DNA from: F23-B02 sp946405205
GTDB lineage: Bacteria > Bacillota > Clostridia > Oscillospirales > Oscillospiraceae
Length of the DNA: 64,000 bases
Assembly: GCA_946405205.1 (NCBI GenBank)
Contig: CAMJGL010000003.1
Coordinates: 1-64,000 of the forward strand
Reading direction: 5' to 3'
Shown: positions 16,804 through 24,760 of the stretch, piece by piece
Layout: each line of letters opens with the position of its first letter
Position numbering within the stretch: position 1 is the first letter of the stretch
The notes under the pieces: generated by a model
Told to the model about the DNA's origin: nothing
Database searches by the model: none
Seen by the model: only the letters and a program-made list of their open reading frames with translations
Made by a program: the position numbers and the translations under genes

Positions 16804-17898
16804 ATGAAAAAACTGTATATAACATTTATCGCGCTCTTTCTTGCGGTGATAGTCCTGCCGGCGGCATTCGTGTTCCTCGGCGAGGATAAGAGCTTTTCCG
16901 ACAATGAGAACCGTATGCTCCAGACCGCGCCGGAGCTGCGCGGCGACGATATTCTCAGCGGAAGATTCCAGGAAAAGCTGACCGATTATATGTCCGACCA
17001 GTTTCCCGCCCGCGACGTATGGACGGAGCTGGGAACGAGAATCAAAAAAGCCGCCGGCTTCAAAGACATAGGCGGAGCCTACCTCGGCAGCGACGGCTAC
17101 TATATGGAAAAGATCACGCCGGAGGATATCGACGAAAGGAAATTTGCGTCGAACCTTGCGCTGATAAACGATTTTGTCAGTGAGAGCGGAGTCCCCGCGA
17201 GCGTGCTGCTCGTTCCCGCAACGGGCACGGTCATGAGCGATAAGCTGCCCGCCCACGCGCTGATGTATGACGCGCAGGCTATGTACGATACCGCCTGCGG
17301 GCTGCTCGACGGCGTGAACGTCCCCGACCTTTACTCTGCGCTGAGCGCGGAAACAGGCGAGCAGGTTTACTACCGCACCGACCACCACTGGACATGGTAC
17401 GGAGCTTACACGGCCTACCGCGAGTATATGCCCGACGGCGCTTACAGTGCGCAGCCCGAGCTTTTCAGCGAGGATTTTCTCGGCACGACCTATTCAAAGA
17501 CGCTCGACCCCTCGGCGAAAAAGGACAGCGTGTATATCGCGCCCGTGGCCGGCACGGTTAAGGTGACCGCCGACGGTAAGGATATAGATTTTTACTATAA
17601 CGAGGCGAAGAACGAAAAGGACAAGTACAAGGTGTTTTTAGGCGGCAACTACGGACAGACGACCATCACCGGCGGCTGTGATAACGGCAAAACGCTGCTT
17701 GTCATCAAGGACTCCTTTGCAAACAGCCTCGTGCCATTCCTGACCGCCGATTATGAAAACATCATAATGCTGGATATGCGCTATTACATGGGTTCTGCGC
17801 GGCAGCTCGTTGCGCAGGAGGGCGTTGACGAGATACTCTTCGTCGCGGAGATGAGCGGCCTTGCAAACGATAATAACATGGTAAAGCTGGGGTTTTAA
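16804..17898 (+). CDS. DHHW family protein (AlgX/AlgJ-like acetyltransferase partner)
   Basis: A 364-aa exported protein. The start at ATG 16804 is chosen because AGAGGTG ends six bases upstream; GTG codons at 16795 and 16801 are in frame but overlap that RBS. A signal anchor covers residues 3-24. The defining motif TDHHWTWYGAYTAY lies near residue 196, and VIKDSFANSLVPFL resembles the SGNH-like Ser block of AlgJ/AlgX. Such proteins transfer the acetyl group delivered by the MBOAT partner. The gene begins 12 bases after the MBOAT stop. Confidence 0.85.
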   Translation: MKKLYITFIALFLAVIVLPAAFVFLGEDKSFSDNENRMLQTAPELRGDDILSGRFQEKLTDYMSDQFPARDVWTELGTRIKKAAGFKDIGGAYLGSDGYYMEKITPEDIDERKFASNLALINDFVSESGVPASVLLVPATGTVMSDKLPAHALMYDAQAMYDTACGLLDGVNVPDLYSALSAETGEQVYYRTDHHWTWYGAYTAYREYMPDGAYSAQPELFSEDFLGTTYSKTLDPSAKKDSVYIAPVAGTVKVTADGKDIDFYYNEAKNEKDKYKVFLGGNYGQTTITGGCDNGKTLLVIKDSFANSLVPFLTADYENIIMLDMRYYMGSARQLVAQEGVDEILFVAEMSGLANDNNMVKLGF

Positions 17899-17901
17899 GA
17901 G

Positions 17902-19704
17902 ATGAGAAAGATAAAAAGATTTGCGGCGATATTCCTTGCGGTGCTGATGCTTGCCGGCATCATGCCGGTGCAGGCTCAGGCGGCGGGGCCGAAGCTCATC
18001 GCCCTGACCTTCGACGACGGGCCGTCGTCGAAGAACACCGCACGGCTGCTCGACGGGCTCAAGGCCCGCGGCGTACACTGCACCTTCTTCATGGTCGGCA
18101 CGATGAGCGAGTATAATCCGCAGCTCGTGAAGCGGGCCTGGGAGGAGGGGCACGAGATCGCAAGCCACACCTACGATCACCCCGCGCTGACCACGCTCAG
18201 CGATAAGGAGATAAAGGCTCAGCTCTCAAAAAACGACGGCATACTCGATAAGGCCATCGGCATCAACTTCGACTATATGCTCCGGCCGCCCTACGGCGAC
18301 CAGAACGCCCGTGTGCTGGCGGCGGCAAACGTGCCCTGCTTCTACTGGTCGATGGATACATACGACTGGAAGACCCAGAACGCCGATTCGGTGTACAACG
18401 AATTTATAAAGCAGGCTCGCGACGGCTCCATCGCCCTGCTGCACGATACGCACTCCACCTCCGTGACCGCGGCTCTGCGCGCCATCGACACTCTGCAGGC
18501 GCAGGGCTACGAATTTGTGACGCTCAGCGAGATGTTCATGCGCCGCGGAGTGGCGCTGCAGAACGGAAAGCTGTATTACTCCTGCGATCCCGGCTCCTAC
18601 GGCACAGACCCCGCGGTAAAAAAGCCCGTTATCACGGTCAGCAGCACCGCCGAGGGCAAGCTCGTCAGCATCAGCGGGGACAGCCGCGGCCAGGTATACT
18701 ACACCCTTAACGGCGAGCTCCCGACCCCGAAAAACAGCACAAAATACACGGGACCCTTCCTCGTCACCAAGGATACGACCGTCAGGGCCGTAACGGTCAT
18801 AAAATGGAACGGCATCCGCACCGATACCGTGGATAAGCTCGTCGCATATACCCCCGCTCCCGCGCCGTCGATGACGGTATCGGACGGAAAGCTGACCATT
18901 AGCAGCGAGCTTCCCGGCGCGGAGATATACTACACCGACGACGGCAGCGTGCCCACCCGCGACAGCGCCCGATACGAGGACAGCATCGTCCCCGAGCCGG
19001 ACACGAGCTACCGCGCCCGCGTCTACGCTCCGGGCTGGCATCCGGGAACGGTCGCCATGCTGACCTACACCTCACGAGGCAATGTTTTCACAGACGTTGC
19101 GGTAGGGGACTGGTGCTATGACACGGTTGACCGCGCCGTCTCCGAGGGCGTCTTCAAGGGCGTCACCGCGACGGAGTTTTCGCCCGATACGCCGCTGACG
19201 CGTGCCATGCTGGTGACGGTGCTGTACCGCATGGCCGGTGAGCCTGACGTGAGCGGGCTCAGCGCCGACTTCACCGATGTCCCCGAGGACTATTGGTGCT
19301 GTGACGCGCTGGCCTGGGCGGCAAACAACGGCATCATAAACGGCTATGCCGACGGCAGCTTCCGCCCGAAAGCGAGCATCAGCCGTCAGGCTATTTCGGC
19401 GATGCTGTACCGCTACATCGGTTACTGCAGAAAAACACTTAGCGCAGCGGACGACGTGCTCAGCGGCTTTTCCGACGGCGCCGACGTAGACCCCAGCCTT
19501 TGCGAGGCGGTAAACGCCGTGTGCTCGGCGGGCATCGTGCGCGGTTATGAGGATAATACGCTCAGACCCACCCGGGGCGCGAGCCGCGCTCAGGCGGCCA
19601 CCATGCTGCTGCGCATGGAGGATCTGCTGCCCACGCTTCCTGACGCCGTCTCCGACGAACCGGAAACAACGCAGGCCGCTTCTCCGGCCGAGGATGCGGT
19701 GTAA
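17902..19704 (+). CDS. SLH-domain polysaccharide deacetylase
   Basis: A 600-aa secreted enzyme. A signal peptide (1-27, ending QAQAA) precedes a NodB polysaccharide deacetylase domain of about 190 residues with TFDDGPSSKNT (catalytic Asp pair), SHTYDH (metal histidines), RPPYGDQN, MDTYDWKT and LLHDTH. Two repeats of about 70 residues follow (QVYYTLNGELPTP and EIYYTDDGSVPTRD), matching chitobiase-C/Fn3-associated domains. Three SLH motifs (FTDVAVGDW, FTDVPEDYW, FSDGADVDP) end the protein and probably bind pyruvylated wall polymer. It likely removes N- or O-acetyl groups from wall glycans, opposing the acyltransferase genes just upstream. Confidence 0.9.
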   Translation: MRKIKRFAAIFLAVLMLAGIMPVQAQAAGPKLIALTFDDGPSSKNTARLLDGLKARGVHCTFFMVGTMSEYNPQLVKRAWEEGHEIASHTYDHPALTTLSDKEIKAQLSKNDGILDKAIGINFDYMLRPPYGDQNARVLAAANVPCFYWSMDTYDWKTQNADSVYNEFIKQARDGSIALLHDTHSTSVTAALRAIDTLQAQGYEFVTLSEMFMRRGVALQNGKLYYSCDPGSYGTDPAVKKPVITVSSTAEGKLVSISGDSRGQVYYTLNGELPTPKNSTKYTGPFLVTKDTTVRAVTVIKWNGIRTDTVDKLVAYTPAPAPSMTVSDGKLTISSELPGAEIYYTDDGSVPTRDSARYEDSIVPEPDTSYRARVYAPGWHPGTVAMLTYTSRGNVFTDVAVGDWCYDTVDRAVSEGVFKGVTATEFSPDTPLTRAMLVTVLYRMAGEPDVSGLSADFTDVPEDYWCCDALAWAANNGIINGYADGSFRPKASISRQAISAMLYRYIGYCRKTLSAADDVLSGFSDGADVDPSLCEAVNAVCSAGIVRGYEDNTLRPTRGASRAQAATMLLRMEDLLPTLPDAVSDEPETTQAASPAEDAV

Positions 19705-19725
19705 GTACGGACAAATAACAACAGC

Positions 19726-19759
19726 CAACGCAGGGACAAGCTCCCTGCGTTGTTTTTTT
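19726..19759 (+). terminator. Intrinsic terminator of the envelope operon
   Basis: A perfect 11-bp stem (19726-19736 with 19742-19752), 5-nt loop, followed by seven Ts. Confidence 0.92.
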
Positions 19760-20064
19760 GCATTTTTGCAGTTCTGCTCCCGCTGCTTCGCAGTAAGAAG
19801 GGCTGAGAAAGAGGGTGATTTGTGTAAAACGCTGAAATTTCAATGAAATTATTTTGATATTAATAACTAAAAAAACACTCGAAAACAAAATTTGGTATTA
19901 GCTGTCCGATAAGAAGGCAAAAAAGTCTGAAAAACATATGTAAAAAGTCGAAAACAACTGGAAAACGTACATTTTTATTAAAGAATACCCATTTTTTAAG
20001 TTAAAAAACTTAAATTCAGTTTGTACACTTTTCTTGGATATGTGCATTTGCACGCAATTTCAGT
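19760..20064. other. AT-rich non-coding interval before the first giant-protein unit
   Basis: About 300 bases strikingly richer in A and T than the neighbouring genes, with no convincing gene on either strand. It holds short hairpins: TTAAGTT/AACTTAA around 19996-20013 and GTGCA/TGCAC around 20042-20053, and several GAAAAC words around 19878-19967. It leads into the promoter at 20065. No riboswitch class is recognisable. Confidence 0.6.
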
Positions 20065-20093
20065 TTGCAATCAAAATGTAAATATATTATAAT
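20065..20093 (+). promoter_or_regulatory. Sigma-A promoter of giant protein A / peptide A
   Basis: TTGCAA (20065-20070), 17-bp spacer, TATAAT (20088-20093). The leader to the ATG at 20206 is about 105 nt and contains a small GGTATT/AATACC hairpin near 20156. This promoter rules out a start codon at 20065. Confidence 0.85.
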
Positions 20094-20205
20094 ATCAGAA
20101 AATATGGAAGAACATGCCTTTCTCCGCGCTTTTGATTGCGGCAGCAGGCTTTCCGGTATTTTAATACCAATGCGAAAACTATTTTCTGAGGGGAGTTTGA
20201 GAAAG

Positions 20206-23200
20206 ATGAGTAAGAAAAAAAGAGTGCTGTCTCTTATTCTGTGCTTTGTCATGGTGTTTTCACTGCTGACGGTCATTCCCGCCACCAGCGTTACCCCCGA
20301 AGCAAGCGCGGACGCGTGGACATCAATGGACAGAACTAACAAAGGTGAGTCGAGTATAAAACTTGAAAGTGGTGTAGGGCACAGTGGCGGCTGGAATGAT
20401 GCGGAATATCTCCCGACGACCTACTATATGTCTCCTGGAGACACGGTCACCATTTCGCGCAACAGCGGCACAGTGCAGGAATATAAAATCATAAGTGGGC
20501 CGGGTACTTTGACAAGACACGGCGACACTGCCACTTATACGGCAACAAACACCGGCAATGTAAAGGTTGGTGTAAAGGTCAAAGTGGGTTTAGTCAACTA
20601 CTACGGTGCGGTAAATATCAAAGTAATAGACAAGTGCACGTTGTCATACAATCTAAACGGCGGCAGCGGTACGTTCAACGCGATCGATCAGTTTAAAGGC
20701 AAAAATGTCACTATCAGCTCAAGTAAACCCTCTTTTACGGGATACACATTCCAGTATTGGCAGGGAAGCGACGGTAAGACCTACCAGCCGGAAAAGTCAG
20801 TGACGCTCAACAGCAATCTGAAGCTTACCGCGGTATGGAAGCAGAACGACTACAATCCGACGCTGTTGAGAGACGTTCTGAGCGCAGCGAATAACAATGT
20901 TCCCGATGAGGATAAAATCAATTATTCCATCAAAACCTTGAAGGCCAATCTTTTTGACTACGACGCCGATGTTTTCAACGGATATTACATGAATCACAAC
21001 ACGACGCCGGCGCAGGATTTCTTCCAGTTCAGAGGCGGCGGAGAAAGCATCTTCTTTTCGACTCTGTCAGACGGTATTGGCGAAGGTATTCATTACGGGA
21101 AAAATACCGTAGCAAAGCAGAATATTTTGAACTCCACACTCACGAATAATCTGCCGACGATGCGCTACGGACTTAATGTTGATCTGTTTAACCCGAATGA
21201 CAGCACGGTCAAGACTGTTTACAAAGATGTGAGTATGGAGTTTATCCAGTACGGAAACTGCTACTATTACTCATCTTACCTTAACCATATGCAGTACAAC
21301 AAAGCAGCGAAAATGCTTGAGTTGTATGCAGATAATCTGTCGCTGGGCATGTCCGGTACTGACGAGAATTATAATGTCGGCAATTTCTGGCCGTTTTCAA
21401 ATATTTCTTATTCTCTCGACAACAGTGCCGGTGTGGTAAGCGGCGTATCAACAGTTCCCGGCTATGCTGAATGCTCGGGCAGCGGAGAAGCCAAAGCTAA
21501 GAACTACATCAGCGGCTGGTCTGAATATGTCGGCCAGATTACTACCCCGATATATGCAAACCGCGCAATGGAGACAACGACTGAAGGTAATCTTACCAAT
21601 CACCATTTCGGCCTTAGCATGGAGACACAGTTCTACATGCCTAACTCCCGTACTGTCGATGGAACTTCGACGGGAGATGGAATGAAATTTGAATTCTCCG
21701 GCGACGACGACCTTTGGGTATTTATTGATGATTATCTTGTGCTGGATATAGGCGGCGGTCATAAGGCGTTATACGGATATATTGACTTTAAAAATGATGA
21801 GGTCTACGTCAGCAACGCTGTTACTGTCACCGGCGCAAACACCAATGCAGGCGATGAAGGCCCCAAAACAAAGAAAATATCCGATATCAATTCTTCCCTG
21901 CTTGACGGCGGTATGCACTATATGCGGATATTCTACCTTGAGCGTCATGGAGGAGCTTCCAACTGCTGCATTAAATTCAATCTTCCGGTGGTTCCCATCC
22001 CCAGCGTCACCGTGCAGAATCAGGTCGCTGACCAGAGCGGAGAGCTCCTCAGCAGCGAGAGTGATACATTTACCTACTATCTGCAAAACGAAAACGGTAC
22101 AGGTCTTGTAAACAAAACCTATACAGTGGGCAATGCGGAGTTCAAAACCGGAACCGGCGGAAAATTTACACTCGCGGCTAACCAGTTTGCAACATTTACC
22201 GATATCGGGCCCAACACCAATGTCAAGGTCGTTCAGGCTCAGCCCACGAACGTTACTAACCCTGCAAAGTATGACGGCGTAAAGATCGATTTTATAGGCG
22301 ATACGACAGAATACGGGACAAAGGGTACAAATTATACTTCCGGAACATACCTTATGGGTGAAGGCAGCGTTAACCGCTATGTGTTCACCAACTATGTAAA
22401 GGAGTATGACCTTTCCACAAGCGGAGAACACGCTATACTCACGCCCGCCGCTGAGCACTATGTGTATAGTGCGTCGAATAAGACGGAAGTCAGTATTGCG
22501 CCCGAGAGCGGCTATATCATCACCGCTATCACCGTAGACGGAACGGCATATAATACAGCTCAGGTGGTTGCAGCTGCCAAAGCGGGAAAAATCACCGTTG
22601 ACCACATGAGCAGTCACAGCATCAAAGTTGTAGCTGAAAAGAGCGACACGGATAAGATCACCGTCATCGACTTCGGCCTGCCGGTCAAGGTAAGCAGCCT
22701 GTATGATGTGGTCGGCTTGAGTGCAACGGCTCCATCTGTTGCAACTATCACCGGCGGTACGGATAGCTGCGAATTTACGGCTAATAAGGTTGAGCTTTCT
22801 TATGGAAAAGCATCGATAGATGCCGAGAACAACAAAAATGTTGACTATACGCCTACCGCTGTGCTGCAAAGCAAAGATACCTTCTATACAGCGTATAAGG
22901 CTGCAACCGGCTTCAGATACACTCAGGTTGACATCATCCCGGCGGCGGATGTGTACTACGAGGACAGCTTTGTGGATTTCGCAACAGGGCAATATAAGGA
23001 CGCAAACGAAGAAACAAAGCAGTGGACAGACTGGACCCCGGTCGGAGAAGGCTATACCGGCGAGATCCACAGCGGCGATAAAAACAACGTATACGGCTAT
23101 GACGAGACCTACGGACAGTACACCGAGTACTCACTGGGAACTGCAAAGCAGGTAACGGTCAAAGGCGATGAGACTGCAAAAGCGAGCTTCACCTTCACCG

Positions 23201-24234
23201 GCACCGGGTTTGAGATCTACTCTGCCTGCACTGCACAGCAGGGCGGCGCTGTTATCTCGGTCTATAAGGACGATGTGAGAGTCGGCATGAAGAAGCTGGT
23301 GGCAACGGTGTCCAGCGGCGAATACTGGCAGACGCCGGTATACATGCAGAATCTCGAATACGGCACCTACAGGGTCGATGTAGAGGTCGCATACAGCGGC
23401 GCACTCGATCCGGCCAATGCAGACGGCGTGAGAAGCGGCAGCGTGACGTTCATCCTTGACGGCGTGCGCATCTATAACACCAGCGACACGTACAACGACA
23501 AGTACGCAGCCGACGAGCAGAACGCACGGTTCATCTCGGTGAGAAAGCAGCTGCTTACAAAGGACAGCTTTAACGAGGGCACTACCGTAGGCGCGGTGTT
23601 CATCGACGGCAACGGTACCGATACTGCAATAGAGACCGCCAATGTTGCCGACTACAAGAACTTCGGCCCGAAGAACGAGGTATATCTGGCAAAAAATCAG
23701 GCTGTTGCTTTCAAGGTGAATAACTACAACGGCGAGAGCCTGCAGCTCGGCATGAAGGCTGCAAACCTGAAAGCGAGCACCGTGAATGTGAACGGCCAGA
23801 CCATCGAACTTGCCGGCAGCACTGCGATGTACTACAAGATAACGAGCAGCAACGGAATGGTCGTCATAACCAACAGCGGCGACGGCCTCGTGTCGATAAC
23901 GAACCTGAAGATCTCGGGCGCCGGCATAGATACAGCCGCGGTACCCAGAGGGCTTTCGGTCGATAACGATGTAGTCAGCTACGCGGCGTCGGTGATGATG
24001 GCGATACGCGAAGAGCCGGCTCCGAGCGAGGAGCCTCAGCCCACGGAAGAGCCGACCCCGACCGAGGAACCCGAGCCGACAGAAGAGCCCGACCCGGCAC
24101 CGACCGATGAACCGGACGAGGGCGATGACGACGACGGCGATAAGACCGTGACGGTATGGGAAAAGCTGATAAACGCGGCGAAGCGGCTGAACGAAGCGCT
24201 CAAGAGCTTTGTGTCAAAACTGTTCGGGAGGTAA
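20206..24234 (+). CDS. Giant secreted multidomain protein A (fibro-slime-like domain)
   Basis: A 1342-aa secreted protein. The ATG at 20206 follows a GAGGGGAG RBS and lies downstream of the promoter. A signal peptide covers about 1-36. Residues about 143-207 match a Listeria-Bacteroides (InlB-B/Flg_new) repeat (LSYNLNGGSGTF..GYTFQYW). Near 499-520, DDDLWVFIDDYLVLDIGGGH is the hallmark of the fibro-slime/PA14-like domain, followed by MRIFYLERHGGASNC. From residue about 908 the sequence is nearly the same as protein B: a jelly-roll-like domain, a Pro/Glu/Thr linker (about 1269-1307), an Asp-rich stretch and a basic amphipathic C-terminus. No LPxTG motif is present. A carbohydrate-binding or adhesive surface role is inferred. 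The peptide gene follows five bases later. Confidence 0.85.
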   Translation: MSKKKRVLSLILCFVMVFSLLTVIPATSVTPEASADAWTSMDRTNKGESSIKLESGVGHSGGWNDAEYLPTTYYMSPGDTVTISRNSGTVQEYKIISGPGTLTRHGDTATYTATNTGNVKVGVKVKVGLVNYYGAVNIKVIDKCTLSYNLNGGSGTFNAIDQFKGKNVTISSSKPSFTGYTFQYWQGSDGKTYQPEKSVTLNSNLKLTAVWKQNDYNPTLLRDVLSAANNNVPDEDKINYSIKTLKANLFDYDADVFNGYYMNHNTTPAQDFFQFRGGGESIFFSTLSDGIGEGIHYGKNTVAKQNILNSTLTNNLPTMRYGLNVDLFNPNDSTVKTVYKDVSMEFIQYGNCYYYSSYLNHMQYNKAAKMLELYADNLSLGMSGTDENYNVGNFWPFSNISYSLDNSAGVVSGVSTVPGYAECSGSGEAKAKNYISGWSEYVGQITTPIYANRAMETTTEGNLTNHHFGLSMETQFYMPNSRTVDGTSTGDGMKFEFSGDDDLWVFIDDYLVLDIGGGHKALYGYIDFKNDEVYVSNAVTVTGANTNAGDEGPKTKKISDINSSLLDGGMHYMRIFYLERHGGASNCCIKFNLPVVPIPSVTVQNQVADQSGELLSSESDTFTYYLQNENGTGLVNKTYTVGNAEFKTGTGGKFTLAANQFATFTDIGPNTNVKVVQAQPTNVTNPAKYDGVKIDFIGDTTEYGTKGTNYTSGTYLMGEGSVNRYVFTNYVKEYDLSTSGEHAILTPAAEHYVYSASNKTEVSIAPESGYIITAITVDGTAYNTAQVVAAAKAGKITVDHMSSHSIKVVAEKSDTDKITVIDFGLPVKVSSLYDVVGLSATAPSVATITGGTDSCEFTANKVELSYGKASIDAENNKNVDYTPTAVLQSKDTFYTAYKAATGFRYTQVDIIPAADVYYEDSFVDFATGQYKDANEETKQWTDWTPVGEGYTGEIHSGDKNNVYGYDETYGQYTEYSLGTAKQVTVKGDETAKASFTFTGTGFEIYSACTAQQGGAVISVYKDDVRVGMKKLVATVSSGEYWQTPVYMQNLEYGTYRVDVEVAYSGALDPANADGVRSGSVTFILDGVRIYNTSDTYNDKYAADEQNARFISVRKQLLTKDSFNEGTTVGAVFIDGNGTDTAIETANVADYKNFGPKNEVYLAKNQAVAFKVNNYNGESLQLGMKAANLKASTVNVNGQTIELAGSTAMYYKITSSNGMVVITNSGDGLVSITNLKISGAGIDTAAVPRGLSVDNDVVSYAASVMMAIREEPAPSEEPQPTEEPTPTEEPEPTEEPDPAPTDEPDEGDDDDGDKTVTVWEKLINAAKRLNEALKSFVSKLFGR

Positions 24235-24333
24235 CGGAAATGAAAAAAGCATATTCAAAACCGGAGCTGTACTATGAACGGTACGAACTGAGCAGCAACA
24301 TCGCCGGCAACTGCGCGACAGGCCTGCCGGTCG
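22927..24333 (+). repeat. Duplicated block, copy 1 (shared C-terminus plus peptide leader)
   Basis: This block is repeated at 28238-29656. It covers the C-terminal third of giant protein A, the stop, the RBS and the first 31 codons of the peptide gene. Bases 23926-24283 are identical to 29249-29606 without one mismatch (358 nt). The rest differs by scattered substitutions and two in-frame length changes. Confidence 0.92.
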
Positions 24334-24494
24334 GAGAGATAAACTCGGGCACATATGTTGACTGCAAAGTGAGCGTAGGCGGCGGCAACTTTCTGTTCCT
24401 GAGCGAGGGAATAGGCTGCAATACCGAGCCAATAGAAGGCAACGGCTACTGCTATCAGTCCTTTGCACTGAACGAAATGCTCTTTGGCTCATAA
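24240..24494 (+). CDS. Putative modified-peptide precursor A
   Basis: An 84-aa peptide with no signal sequence. ATG 24240 stands eight bases after GGGAGG, which overlaps the stop region of giant protein A, so translation is probably coupled. Residues 1-32 (MKKAYSKPELYYERYELSS and onward to VG) are identical in peptide B and look like a leader. The C-terminal part is diverged but keeps Cys25, Cys42, Cys60 and Cys71 and the words VGG, CNTEP and CY. Together with the radical SAM, PqqD and HprK-like genes at 30.7-32.9 kb this suggests a RiPP precursor. The short Gly/Cys/Ser-rich core fits thioether-type modification, but the product is unknown. Confidence 0.7.
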   Translation: MKKAYSKPELYYERYELSSNIAGNCATGLPVGEINSGTYVDCKVSVGGGNFLFLSEGIGCNTEPIEGNGYCYQSFALNEMLFGS

Positions 24495-24504
24495 AAAACA
24501 CTTG

Positions 24505-24540
24505 AACCGCCCTGTATCTTCGGATACGGGGCGGTTTTTT
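24505..24540 (+). terminator. Intrinsic terminator after peptide A
   Basis: A 14-bp stem with one G-T pair and a TTCG tetraloop (24505-24518 with 24523-24536), ending in a T-run. It closes the giant protein A / peptide A unit. Confidence 0.92.
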
Positions 24541-24634
24541 GATGCGCTTTATTCAGTTACAGCGGCTTTTTTCGCCTTTTTCTGCCTTAATATTACATAT
24601 TTCAAAATAATTCAACTTTTTATAATAATTCACC

Positions 24635-24664
24635 TTGAAAAATAATCGGACCGTGTGCTATAAT
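24635..24664 (+). promoter_or_regulatory. Sigma-A promoter of giant protein B / peptide B
   Basis: TTGAAA (24635-24640), 18-bp spacer, TATAAT (24659-24664) with an extended -10 TGC just before it. The leader to ATG 24761 is about 90 nt and AT-rich. The unit is thus transcribed separately from unit A. Confidence 0.85.
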
Positions 24665-24760
24665 TACTCTAATTTGTGGAAGTATGCACTTTTTTTAACG
24701 AAGCCATGCTTCTGCGTTGGATATTATTGGTATATTGGCAGAGTCTGAGGTGAATCACGA

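Noticed and set aside
15076..17388. A very long open frame (770 codons) on the minus strand opposite the MBOAT and DHHW genes
   Set aside because: It is the shadow of two well-supported genes in GC-rich DNA, has His/Gln/Glu-rich low-complexity composition, no RBS and no recognisable domain.
18600..19080. Possible stand-alone adhesion repeats inside the deacetylase
   Set aside because: They are two internal repeats of a known type between the NodB and SLH domains in one continuous reading frame, so they are part of that gene.
20065..20205. Upstream in-frame start for giant protein A
   Set aside because: The start would lie on the -35 box of a perfect promoter; the ATG at 20206 has an RBS and gives a proper signal peptide.
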